Origin: Proteobacteria bacterium UBA2133
GTDB lineage: Bacteria > Pseudomonadota > Gammaproteobacteria > Arenicellales > UBA868
DNA: 41,034 nt
Direction: 5' to 3'
Assembly (NCBI GenBank): GCA_002327725.1
Contig: DCXP01000002.1
Coordinates: forward strand, 1-41,034
Shown here in pieces: positions 24,826-31,202 of the stretch; positions within the stretch are counted from its first letter, which is position 1, and each line of letters opens with the position of its first letter. A program made the translations under genes and the position numbers. A model generated the notes under the pieces. The model worked only from the letters and a program-made list of their open reading frames with translations. It did no database searches and was not told the origin of the DNA.

Positions 24826-24840
24826 CCCGATAAAGTCGGG
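24826..24840. repeat. Small inverted repeat upstream of the atp promoter
   Basis: CCCGA, 5-nt loop, TCGGG, just upstream of the atp -35 box. No T-run follows on either strand. Its role is not evident. Confidence 0.25.
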
Positions 24841-25021
24841 TAATCGGGTCTATTTTGGGCCTGGTCCGGGCGCCCGCTTCGGCCGGAGAATCGCCGGCGA
24901 TCAGGCCAGAAGTTCTGCCCACCGCGAGCGCCGGCGGTCAATATCCGTGTACCCTGCCGCAAGGAGTCCAAATCGAGGGGCTGTCTCCGGCGACTGCCAC
25001 TGCCAAATCACGCTTGGAAAG

Positions 25022-25252
25022 TCAGTCCTGGCGGGCGGGATACGTGGTACGGCGCGGTAGGCACTCATCTCAGAAGGGGAAATTGAACTGTGCGCCGCTA
25101 CGGTCGGCAACCGCACGCCACCCGTGCTGAACATAATCGCGGGTAGCCGTGTCCATCGGCTCATCGGTATCGGGCGCCAGCCCTCCCATCAGGTCTACCA
25201 CCTGCCGGAGTTGGGCTGGGGAGGTGAGATGGAGTGCGGTATCGACTTTCAT
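25022..25252 (-). pseudogene. Decayed DsbA-family thioredoxin-fold gene
   Basis: From an ATG at 25252 the minus strand encodes MKVDTALH, then VVDLMGGLAPDTDEPM, YVQHGWRAVADRSG and FNFPF, then TGA, then after the stop PRRTTYPA. In intact DsbA-family proteins of the kind starting with a HDPMCSWCW motif, the order is GGLAPDSDEPM, a Trp/Arg helix, FNFDFW and PRRSTYPACRA. Here the CxxC active site is deleted near the N-terminus, the conserved Trp codon is TGA, the later Cys is lost, and the 3' half is unrecognisable. The match is from memory of the family, not from a search. The flanks 24850-25020 and 25253-25400 contain no other recognised gene. Confidence 0.55.
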
Positions 25253-25352
25253 GATCGACGCTGCGCGACACATATCGAACTGGATACTCCGCTGGGTAAG
25301 TTCAAAAAGAGTCCCGTCCTGGACTGGAGTTGAGCCACAGGTCAGTTCGTCG

Positions 25353-25385
25353 CACACCCCCCCGGGGGGGCGGATCACGGGTGTG
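25353..25385. repeat. GC-only palindrome and nested hairpin upstream of pcm
   Basis: Seven C followed by seven G (25357-25370) form a perfect GC palindrome, nested with CACACCC (25353-25359) and GGGTGTG (25379-25385), which can pair as an alternative 7-bp stem. It lies about 35 bp upstream of the pcm -10 box. No T-run follows, so it is not a standard terminator. Confidence 0.5.
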
Positions 25386-25418
25386 TAAAGGGCGCGACCT
25401 TAAGCGACCCGGTCCGCG

Positions 25419-25427
25419 TGCTACAAT
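25419..25427 (+). promoter_or_regulatory. Extended -10 promoter of pcm-tolC
   Basis: TGCTACAAT is an extended -10 element (TGn plus TACAAT, 5/6). No good -35 is seen, as is usual for extended -10 promoters. It lies 33 bp before the pcm GTG. Confidence 0.55.
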
Positions 25428-25460
25428 TTTTGTTTTAACGGTTCACTCTGTTTCCTTCCC

Positions 25461-26114
25461 GTGGATATCGAACACGCCCGTTTCAACATGATTGAGCAGC
25501 AGATCCGGCCCTGGGGCGTGCTCGATAGCGGCATCTTGTCGGTGCTGCAAAGTGTGGGTCGGGAAACCTTCGTACCGCCTGACTACCGCCACCTGGCCTT
25601 CGCCGACATTGAGATACCGATCGGCCACGGCCAAACCATGCTGGAACCCAAACTTGAGGCGCGGCTGCTACAGGCTTTAGCCCCGCAACCCGACGACAAC
25701 ATACTCGAGATTGGAACGGGGTCCGGATACATGACGGCACTCCTTTCCCGGACCGGAGCCCGGGTCACGACCGTGGAAATATACCCTGATCTGCTCGCAT
25801 CTGCCGCTGATGCGCTGGCTGCCGCCGGCATCAGCAACGTTTCGCTCGAGCAGGGCGACGCGTCAGCGGGATGGGCGCCGGGCGCAGTTTGGGACGCTGT
25901 TTTGCTGACCGCGTCGGTGCCGGAATTGCCGGCCGCCTTCACCAATGGCCTCGCAGTCAACGGCCGGCTGGTTGCCGTCGTGGGATCTGACCCCGCGATG
26001 GAGGCGCTGCGGGTGCGCCGTGGCAGCGGCGCGGCGCTTTCCTCTACATCCCTTTTTGACACCTGTCTTGCGCCGCTGGTAAACGCCCATAATAGCCGTG
26101 TCTTTCAACTGTGA
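25461..26114 (+). CDS. pcm: Protein-L-isoaspartate O-methyltransferase family protein
   Basis: 217 residues from a GTG start. The family N-terminus MIEQQIRPWGVLD and VPPDYRHLAFAD precede the SAM-binding motif I LEIGTGSGYMTALLS (about residues 77-91), and motif II region LEQGDASAGW. The PCMT substrate block is IPIGHGQTML, slightly different from the usual PIGxGQTIS. PCMT repairs isoaspartyl residues. Next to tolC this subtype is common in Gammaproteobacteria and may have a different substrate. It is 16 bp upstream of the tolC start, probably one transcript. Confidence 0.85.
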   Translation: MDIEHARFNMIEQQIRPWGVLDSGILSVLQSVGRETFVPPDYRHLAFADIEIPIGHGQTMLEPKLEARLLQALAPQPDDNILEIGTGSGYMTALLSRTGARVTTVEIYPDLLASAADALAAAGISNVSLEQGDASAGWAPGAVWDAVLLTASVPELPAAFTNGLAVNGRLVAVVGSDPAMEALRVRRGSGAALSSTSLFDTCLAPLVNAHNSRVFQL

Positions 26115-26130
26115 AACACGATCGCCGCCG

Positions 26131-27711
26131 ATGAATACGAATACACATTGGGTCTTGCGCTTGCTGCTATTGCTCGGGATCGCGCTCGGAATGACCCGCC
26201 CCGCTGCGTCCGAAAACGCTGTCTACACGGTGCAGGCCGGGGATACGCCCTGCGAGATCGCGGAGTCCTTTGGCGTAAGCTGCGCGAGCCTGATGGAGGC
26301 CAACAGCCTCACCGCCGAATCCCTTATCCACCCCGGTCAGGTGCTCACGGTTCCCACGGCTGCGACCGAAGCGCCAACCGAGACTGTGGCGCAGGCGAGT
26401 GCGACAGCACCGGCAAAGGTCGAGGAAGAAAACGGTGATGGTGATACTTTAGCGGCCAGTGTTCCGGAAGCGCGCGCTGCTGAATCCGGCGATAAAAAGA
26501 CAGATTTGCTCTCGGTGTACCAGATGGCGAGGGCGCAGGACCCGGTATTCGCGGCTAAACGCTACCGCTACCAGGCGGCTCTTGAGATCGTGCCGACGTC
26601 CAAGGCAGCCCTTCGACCACAACTGAGCGCGAGCGGTATTCACACCGAAGCCACTTCCGACACCGTTGCAGCGACACAGGCCTCGATCGCGCTCTCTCAG
26701 TCGCTTTACAACAGGAGCAGCCGGATATCCGTGACCCAGGCGGGCCAGCAGGCGAACCAGGCGGAACTTGAGCTCATGATCGCGTCGGCAGACCTTGTCA
26801 ATCGCGCGGTCAATGTGTATTTCTCAGTACTTGCGGCAAAGGACAACGTCGGACTCTCTCGCAGAAATGAGCGCGCGATCGGCCGCCAGCTGGAACTCGC
26901 GCAGGAGCGTCTGGATGTGGGCCTCGGCACCCGCACCGACTTATTCGATGCCCGCGCAAGATTTGAACAAGCTGTCGCGGACACCATTGAGGCGGAAAAA
27001 CTCCTGGACGATTCTCAGCAGACGCTGGTCGCGCTGGTCGGCGAGGAGGTCGGTGAACTGCAGCCATTGCCTGATACCGTCACGCTTGGTCCTCCCCTGC
27101 CCGACGACAGCGAAGAATGGGTGGCCGAGGCACTGACAAACAACCCCGGCCTCAAAGTGAAGTCGCTGGGCATTTCGCTTTCCGACCTCGAGATCGATCG
27201 GCAAAAGGCGCAGCGGCTGCCCACCGTCGGCATGCAACTCTCTGGAAATTACTTGGATACGTACAGCGGCGACGACACCAATGCCCGGATGATGTTTTCG
27301 GTCGACATCCCTTTCTATCAGGGTGGTCTGATCGATGCCCGCGTTCGAGAGGCGGCAGAAAATCTGAACGCGGCGCGCTATGACCACGAAGCCGCCGCCC
27401 GCGATCTGCGCCGCGATACGCGTCAGACCTTCCTCGGTATCAAAAGCCGGCTGCGCCGGATTGATGCGCTGGCCGAAGCGGTTCGCGCCGGGGAGAACGC
27501 TTTGCTCGCCAAAGAAGAAAGTTTTGCGGCCGGGCTGACCACCAACATAGCGGTGCTCGACGCTCAGCGAGATCTCTTCCAGGCAGAACGTGACTACTTG
27601 AAGGCACGCTACGACTACATCCGGCAGATGCTCAAACTTGAGGAACTCTCGGGCAGCCTCGACGAAGAAGACGTTCGCCGTGTGAACGCGCTGCTTGCAA
27701 AGGCCGACTAG
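26131..27711 (+). CDS. TolC-family outer-membrane efflux channel with N-terminal LysM domain
   Basis: 526 residues from the ATG at 26131; the frame is open 11 codons further back, into pcm. A signal peptide (LRLLLLLGIALGM, cleavage likely at AAS-EN) is followed by a LysM module: VYTVQAGDTPCEIAESFGV and then SLMEANSL and HPGQVLTVP (about residues 31-76). It has two Cys spaced 11 apart that could form a disulfide. A low-complexity Ala/Glu/Thr/Pro linker leads to the TolC body from about residue 128: SVYQMARAQDPVF, a PQLSASG strand, and the duplicated coiled-coil halves. The body is of normal length. LysM binds peptidoglycan GlcNAc chains, so wall anchoring of the channel is a reasonable inference. 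It is convergent with the hydratase-like gene (4-bp overlap). Confidence 0.9.
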   Translation: MNTNTHWVLRLLLLLGIALGMTRPAASENAVYTVQAGDTPCEIAESFGVSCASLMEANSLTAESLIHPGQVLTVPTAATEAPTETVAQASATAPAKVEEENGDGDTLAASVPEARAAESGDKKTDLLSVYQMARAQDPVFAAKRYRYQAALEIVPTSKAALRPQLSASGIHTEATSDTVAATQASIALSQSLYNRSSRISVTQAGQQANQAELELMIASADLVNRAVNVYFSVLAAKDNVGLSRRNERAIGRQLELAQERLDVGLGTRTDLFDARARFEQAVADTIEAEKLLDDSQQTLVALVGEEVGELQPLPDTVTLGPPLPDDSEEWVAEALTNNPGLKVKSLGISLSDLEIDRQKAQRLPTVGMQLSGNYLDTYSGDDTNARMMFSVDIPFYQGGLIDARVREAAENLNAARYDHEAAARDLRRDTRQTFLGIKSRLRRIDALAEAVRAGENALLAKEESFAAGLTTNIAVLDAQRDLFQAERDYLKARYDYIRQMLKLEELSGSLDEEDVRRVNALLAKAD

Positions 27712-28598
27712 CCCGAAGACAAAGGCCGCAACGCGAACACGATCTGCCGCTCGCCGAGCACCGTCTCAAATCGCGCTGTCACACGGCCAACCCCGCCCAG
27801 CACAACCGCGGGCCCGACCGGCGCCAGTGACAGCAATTCACCCGGGCGCAGTGTCCGTCCGCGCGATGCGAGCCGCTGTTGCAGTTCCCACACGGCAGGT
27901 CCGGCCTTTTGGTTCCCGGCTAAGCCCTGCCCCCCGGTCAGCGCGGCACCGGCCTTGCCGGTGAGGATGGCCTTCAGCGGTGCGCTCAGGATATCGGCTC
28001 CAGCCGATGGCGGGATTGGCCAGGGCTCGCCCAGCACCAGGTAGCGGACGCCCGCATTGACCGCAGTCATCGCCGCCCAGTCATCTGTCTGTTCTTTGCT
28101 CAGCAACTGGTCGCGGACAATCACTGCCGGGATCAGCTCCGAAAAATGCGCCTGCAGCGAAGATGCCGCGTCAGCCTCGAGAATTGCTTCGGACCGCACA
28201 CGCACCAGCAATCCAAGCTGTACGATCTGCTCCGACCCCTTCGCGTCGTACAAAGTCGCGCCGCTCGAGCTGAACATATTCTCAAGCAGCGCGGCGACCA
28301 CCGTTTCCCCATCGCCCGCCCGCTCACAAAGATAGCCGACCACCCCGCCGTAGTCCGGTGCAAGATTCAGCACCAGCAAATCCTGAATCTCAATCGCCAG
28401 GCTGGCACCGAGCTCAGGCAGCGGGCTCGCCATTTGTTCACGGGCGTTAAATGATGCAAGTGCCTGGGCAAGCGCTTCCGGTCCGGCATTGGCCCAAGCC
28501 GGCGAAATAGCTGCGGGCGGCAGAACTAGGCCCAATACCAATATCCATGCCAGCAACAACGGCTGGCGGTGCCGGTGATTCTTTTTTACCTTGTGCAC
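27708..28598 (-). CDS. Exported 2-keto-4-pentenoate hydratase/FAH-fold-like protein
   Basis: 296 residues. Residues 1-37 form a signal peptide (Lys/His/Arg-rich start, LLLAWILVLGLVLPPAAI, then AWA-NA). The rest resembles the 2-keto-4-pentenoate hydratase/4-oxalocrotonate decarboxylase family: ELIPAVIVRDQ, AAMTAVNAGVRYLVLG, GGQGLAG, VWELQQRLASRGRTLRPGELL and ARFETVLG. In catalytic relatives a Glu-x-Glu pair binds the metal; the matching place here reads VRVRSEAIL, so only one Glu remains. Members of this family are normally cytoplasmic, so the signal peptide is unusual. A modified or lost activity is likely (inference). It is divergent from the HTH gene, with only 18 bp between the start codons. 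Confidence 0.7.
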   Translation of the reverse strand: MHKVKKNHRHRQPLLLAWILVLGLVLPPAAISPAWANAGPEALAQALASFNAREQMASPLPELGASLAIEIQDLLVLNLAPDYGGVVGYLCERAGDGETVVAALLENMFSSSGATLYDAKGSEQIVQLGLLVRVRSEAILEADAASSLQAHFSELIPAVIVRDQLLSKEQTDDWAAMTAVNAGVRYLVLGEPWPIPPSAGADILSAPLKAILTGKAGAALTGGQGLAGNQKAGPAVWELQQRLASRGRTLRPGELLSLAPVGPAVVLGGVGRVTARFETVLGERQIVFALRPLSSG

Positions 28599-28616
28599 GG
28601 GCTCTTGACCTGAAGC

Positions 28617-29180
28617 ATGGATACTGCCACCATGATGCCAACCGCTCAGCCCGGCATCAAGTGGCGTGCCACACTTTCATCCTTTGGATTTTGGCTTGTG
28701 ACCGACACCTCTAGACAGCCTCGTAGTCAAATCACCATTACGGAAGCGGGTCGACTGTTCGGGGTTTCCACCAATACCATCCGCAGAAGGGTGAAGAATG
28801 GCCATCTGACCCCCTTCCAGCGCCATCAGCCCGGAGGTCGCCCGCGCTATGTTTTCGATATTGCCGATCTCATCCGGGTATTCGGAGAGCCGAGAACCCA
28901 CTCTGGCGGTACGTCGCACGTTGGTGACAGTGACATGCCACGGAACGTTCCAAAAGTGGAACCTACTGAAAAGAAAGAGTTTTTTGAGCAACTCGACTTG
29001 TTCCACCAGCTTGAGAGAGATTACGCTGCCTTGAAAGCGAGATTTGAAGCACAAAGCCGCCACCTTGAAGACCTGCAACGCCTGCTGACCCCGCGCCTGG
29101 AAACCCGGCAAGTTGTCGGGCACCGCGCGGCCCGGTATCTCGGCGAGCTCGCCAGGGCATTTAAAGGAGAGGACCGCTAA
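28617..29180 (+). CDS. Excisionase/MerR-like HTH protein with C-terminal coiled coil
   Basis: 187 residues if started at the first ATG; a GTG at 28698 (160 residues) would begin closer to the domain and neither start has a good ribosome binding site. The winged-helix part is ITITEAGRLFGVSTNTIRRRVKNG, then PGGRPRYVFDIADLIRVFG (about residues 39-92). After a polar linker a long amphipathic helix (FFEQLDLFHQLERDYAALKARFEAQ) predicts a coiled coil, and a basic helical tail follows. The layout recalls plasmid and transposon regulators, but no mobile element is nearby. Its stop overlaps the mlaA start (TAATG), so it is translationally coupled to mlaA. Function is unknown; a regulator linked to envelope lipid traffic is only a guess. 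Confidence 0.7.
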   Translation: MDTATMMPTAQPGIKWRATLSSFGFWLVTDTSRQPRSQITITEAGRLFGVSTNTIRRRVKNGHLTPFQRHQPGGRPRYVFDIADLIRVFGEPRTHSGGTSHVGDSDMPRNVPKVEPTEKKEFFEQLDLFHQLERDYAALKARFEAQSRHLEDLQRLLTPRLETRQVVGHRAARYLGELARAFKGEDR

Positions 29181-29938
29181 TGCCGCGACTCACCTCGATT
29201 CGGCGATTGCGGCGCCCCGCCGGCGTGCTGCTGGCGGTTCTGGTACTCGCGGGGAGCCCCATCAGCGCCGGCGCCCAAGCGACGAGTGACCCGTTACAGC
29301 CCTTTAACCGGGCGATGTTCACCTTCAACGATGCCGTAGACCGCGCTTTGATCCGTCCACTCGCCGTCGGCTATCGCGCGATCCTGCCACAGCAGATGCG
29401 AGACGGCGTCAACAATTTTTTCAACAACCTGCGGGCGCCAACCACCCTGCTGAATGACCTGCTTCAGGGAAAACCGAAGCGCGCTCAGCAAACCATTGAC
29501 CGGTTTCTGGTCAACAGTACCCTGGGGCTGCTGGGATTTGTCGATATCGCGTCCAGACTGGGCTTTCCGGCCCATCACGAAGACTACGGCCAGACCTTGG
29601 CTGTTTGGGGGATTCCCTCCGGGCCTTATCTTGTGCTGCCGCTGCTGGGCCCGAGTACCGCGCGCGACGCGCTTGGCAAGGTCCCGGAATTTTATATAGC
29701 CGACCCGCTTTGGAAACCCGATGATACGGCTGTTACAGTCGCCCGCTTCGGACTTCGGGCCGTTGATATCCGCTCGCGGTTGCTCGATATCGACCGCATT
29801 GTTCAAATGCAGGTTGACCCTTACCTTTTTTTCCGGGAAACCTATCTCCAGAACCGCCAGCGATCCATTGTCGACGGTGTGATGCCCGAGCGGACCGAAG
29901 CATCCGATGACCTAGAGCAGCAACTGCTCGACGACTGA
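29180..29938 (+). CDS. mlaA: MlaA-family (VacJ) outer-membrane phospholipid transport protein
   Basis: 252 residues. The Mla system moves mislocalised phospholipids from the outer leaflet back to the inner membrane; MlaA is its outer-membrane component. Visible are DPLQPFNRAMFTFNDAVDRAL, FFNNLRAPTTLLNDLLQGK, RFLVNSTLGLLGFVDIAS, and the signature block EDYGQTLAVWGIPSGPYLVLPLLGPS. A Sec-type signal peptide is present (GVLLAVLVLAGSPISAGA). No Cys occurs there, so the lipobox of E. coli MlaA is missing. AAGGAG lies 10 bp upstream of the ATG. The mlaBCDEF genes are not in the window. Confidence 0.93.
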   Translation: MPRLTSIRRLRRPAGVLLAVLVLAGSPISAGAQATSDPLQPFNRAMFTFNDAVDRALIRPLAVGYRAILPQQMRDGVNNFFNNLRAPTTLLNDLLQGKPKRAQQTIDRFLVNSTLGLLGFVDIASRLGFPAHHEDYGQTLAVWGIPSGPYLVLPLLGPSTARDALGKVPEFYIADPLWKPDDTAVTVARFGLRAVDIRSRLLDIDRIVQMQVDPYLFFRETYLQNRQRSIVDGVMPERTEASDDLEQQLLDD

Positions 29939-29953
29939 CGGGAGTGTTACTGG

Positions 29954-30790
29954 GTGGCGACCTGGGCTGTAGGCGATGTTCAGGGTTGTCTCGATCCGCT
30001 GAATCAACTCCTCGACAAGATTGCCTTCAGACCAGAGTCTGATCAGCTCTGGCTGGTCGGTGACCTGGTTGGCCGGGGGCCGGATCCGTGCGCGGTTCTG
30101 GACCTGCTGATTTCTTTAGGAGACCGCGCGGTTTGCGTTCTGGGAAACCATGATCTGCACCTGATTGCAGCAAATTTCGATTTGCGCCAGGTGAAACCCA
30201 AAGACAATCTTTCGCCCGTCCTGGAACACCCTGATCGAGCGGATTACATAAATTTTCTTTTAAAACAACCACTTGTACACTACTCAGCAGATATCAACTG
30301 GGCCATGGCGCATGCCGGGCTCTACCCCTGGTGGTCCCTGACGGAAAGTCTGGATCTTGCAAGCGAAGTTTCCTGCGCCCTCAAGGGGCGCGATCCAAAG
30401 GTGTTTCTCGAGAACATGTATGGCAACACCCCGACGCAATGGGAGCAGGGACTCTCGGGCTGGGGCCGCTTACGGTTCATCACTAATGTTTTTACACGGA
30501 TGCGTTTATGTGATGCGCGGGGGCGTCTCGAGCTAAAGCACAAGGGGCCCCCGGATAGTGCGCCCGCGGGCTTTAAGCCCTGGTTTGATTTTGAAAATCC
30601 CGGCCTTTCAAACACCCGCGTGGTCTTCGGCCACTGGTCGGATGCGGGGGGTGTCTACCACCCGCCCTATTTCGGTCTCGATTCGGCTTGTATCTGGGGA
30701 GGACGCTTAAGTGCTGTACACCTTGAGTCGGAACACGTTAACATCATCTCGGTGTCCTGTGACCCCAATGCAACCATCCACCCCCAATGA
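29954..30790 (+). CDS. apaH: Symmetrical bis(5'-nucleosyl)-tetraphosphatase
   Basis: Hydrolyses Ap4A to two ADP, and can remove Np4 caps from RNA. The 278 residues (E. coli 280) have the calcineurin-type metal motifs GDVQGC, LVGDLVGRGPD and LGNHDLH, then AHAGLYPW, and a C-terminal GLDSACIWGGRLSAV. The start is GTG at 29954 with GGGAG 9 bp upstream, 15 bp after mlaA. It overlaps apaG by 4 bp (ATGA). Confidence 0.96.
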   Translation: MATWAVGDVQGCLDPLNQLLDKIAFRPESDQLWLVGDLVGRGPDPCAVLDLLISLGDRAVCVLGNHDLHLIAANFDLRQVKPKDNLSPVLEHPDRADYINFLLKQPLVHYSADINWAMAHAGLYPWWSLTESLDLASEVSCALKGRDPKVFLENMYGNTPTQWEQGLSGWGRLRFITNVFTRMRLCDARGRLELKHKGPPDSAPAGFKPWFDFENPGLSNTRVVFGHWSDAGGVYHPPYFGLDSACIWGGRLSAVHLESEHVNIISVSCDPNATIHPQ

Positions 30791-31164
30791 GTAACGCTTA
30801 CGAAATCGACATTGAGGTCGAGACCTCTTACATGGCGGAGCACTCCGAGCCCGAGGAGGACCGCTATGTCTTTGCCTACACGATTACCCTGGTGAACAGG
30901 GGGTCTATTGCTGCCAAGTTGCTGTCGCGACGGTGGATTATTACCGACGCCGACAATCGTACCGAGGAAGTAGAAGGGGAAGGGGTGGTCGGAGAGCAGC
31001 CCACCCTGAAGCCAGGGGAGGGTTTCCGTTATACATCAGGCGCGGTCATCGAAACCCCGGTGGGCACGATGCACGGGTCCTACAAGATGCTGGCCGAAGA
31101 CGGCCAGACTTTTGATACTGATATCCCCCAGTTTGTCCTCTCAGCGCCGAGAGTATTGCACTGA
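30787..31164 (+). CDS. apaG: Co2+/Mg2+ efflux-associated protein ApaG
   Basis: 125 residues, the standard length. A single fibronectin-III-like ApaG domain contains IDIEVETSYM, YTITLVNRGSIAAKLLSRRWIITDADN and VGEQPTLKPGEGFRYTSG, and the C-terminal MHGSYKML. Function is not settled; mutants in enterics are affected in cobalt resistance. It is coupled to apaH by an ATGA overlap. The order apaH-apaG is the reverse of the usual apaG-apaH. It is convergent with gyrB, with a 38-bp AT-rich gap. Confidence 0.95.
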   Translation: MSNAYEIDIEVETSYMAEHSEPEEDRYVFAYTITLVNRGSIAAKLLSRRWIITDADNRTEEVEGEGVVGEQPTLKPGEGFRYTSGAVIETPVGTMHGSYKMLAEDGQTFDTDIPQFVLSAPRVLH

Positions 31165-31202
31165 AGTAGTATAAGTAATTGATTTAATTGAGTTTTTTAC
31201 TC

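Noticed and set aside
25070..25378. 102-codon minus-strand frame as a normal gene
   Set aside because: Its C-terminal part matches broken DsbA-family blocks that continue beyond its stop codon; it is better described as a pseudogene, and the first 42 codons match nothing.
28947..28962. GTTCCA-AAAG-TGGAAC palindrome as a third parS site
   Set aside because: The arms resemble parS, but the spacing is 2 bp too long and the CACGTG core is lost; it lies inside the HTH gene, so it is probably chance.
31165..31202. AT-rich gap between apaG and gyrB as a bidirectional terminator
   Set aside because: Only a 4-bp stem (GAGT/ACTC) around a T-run; too weak to call.
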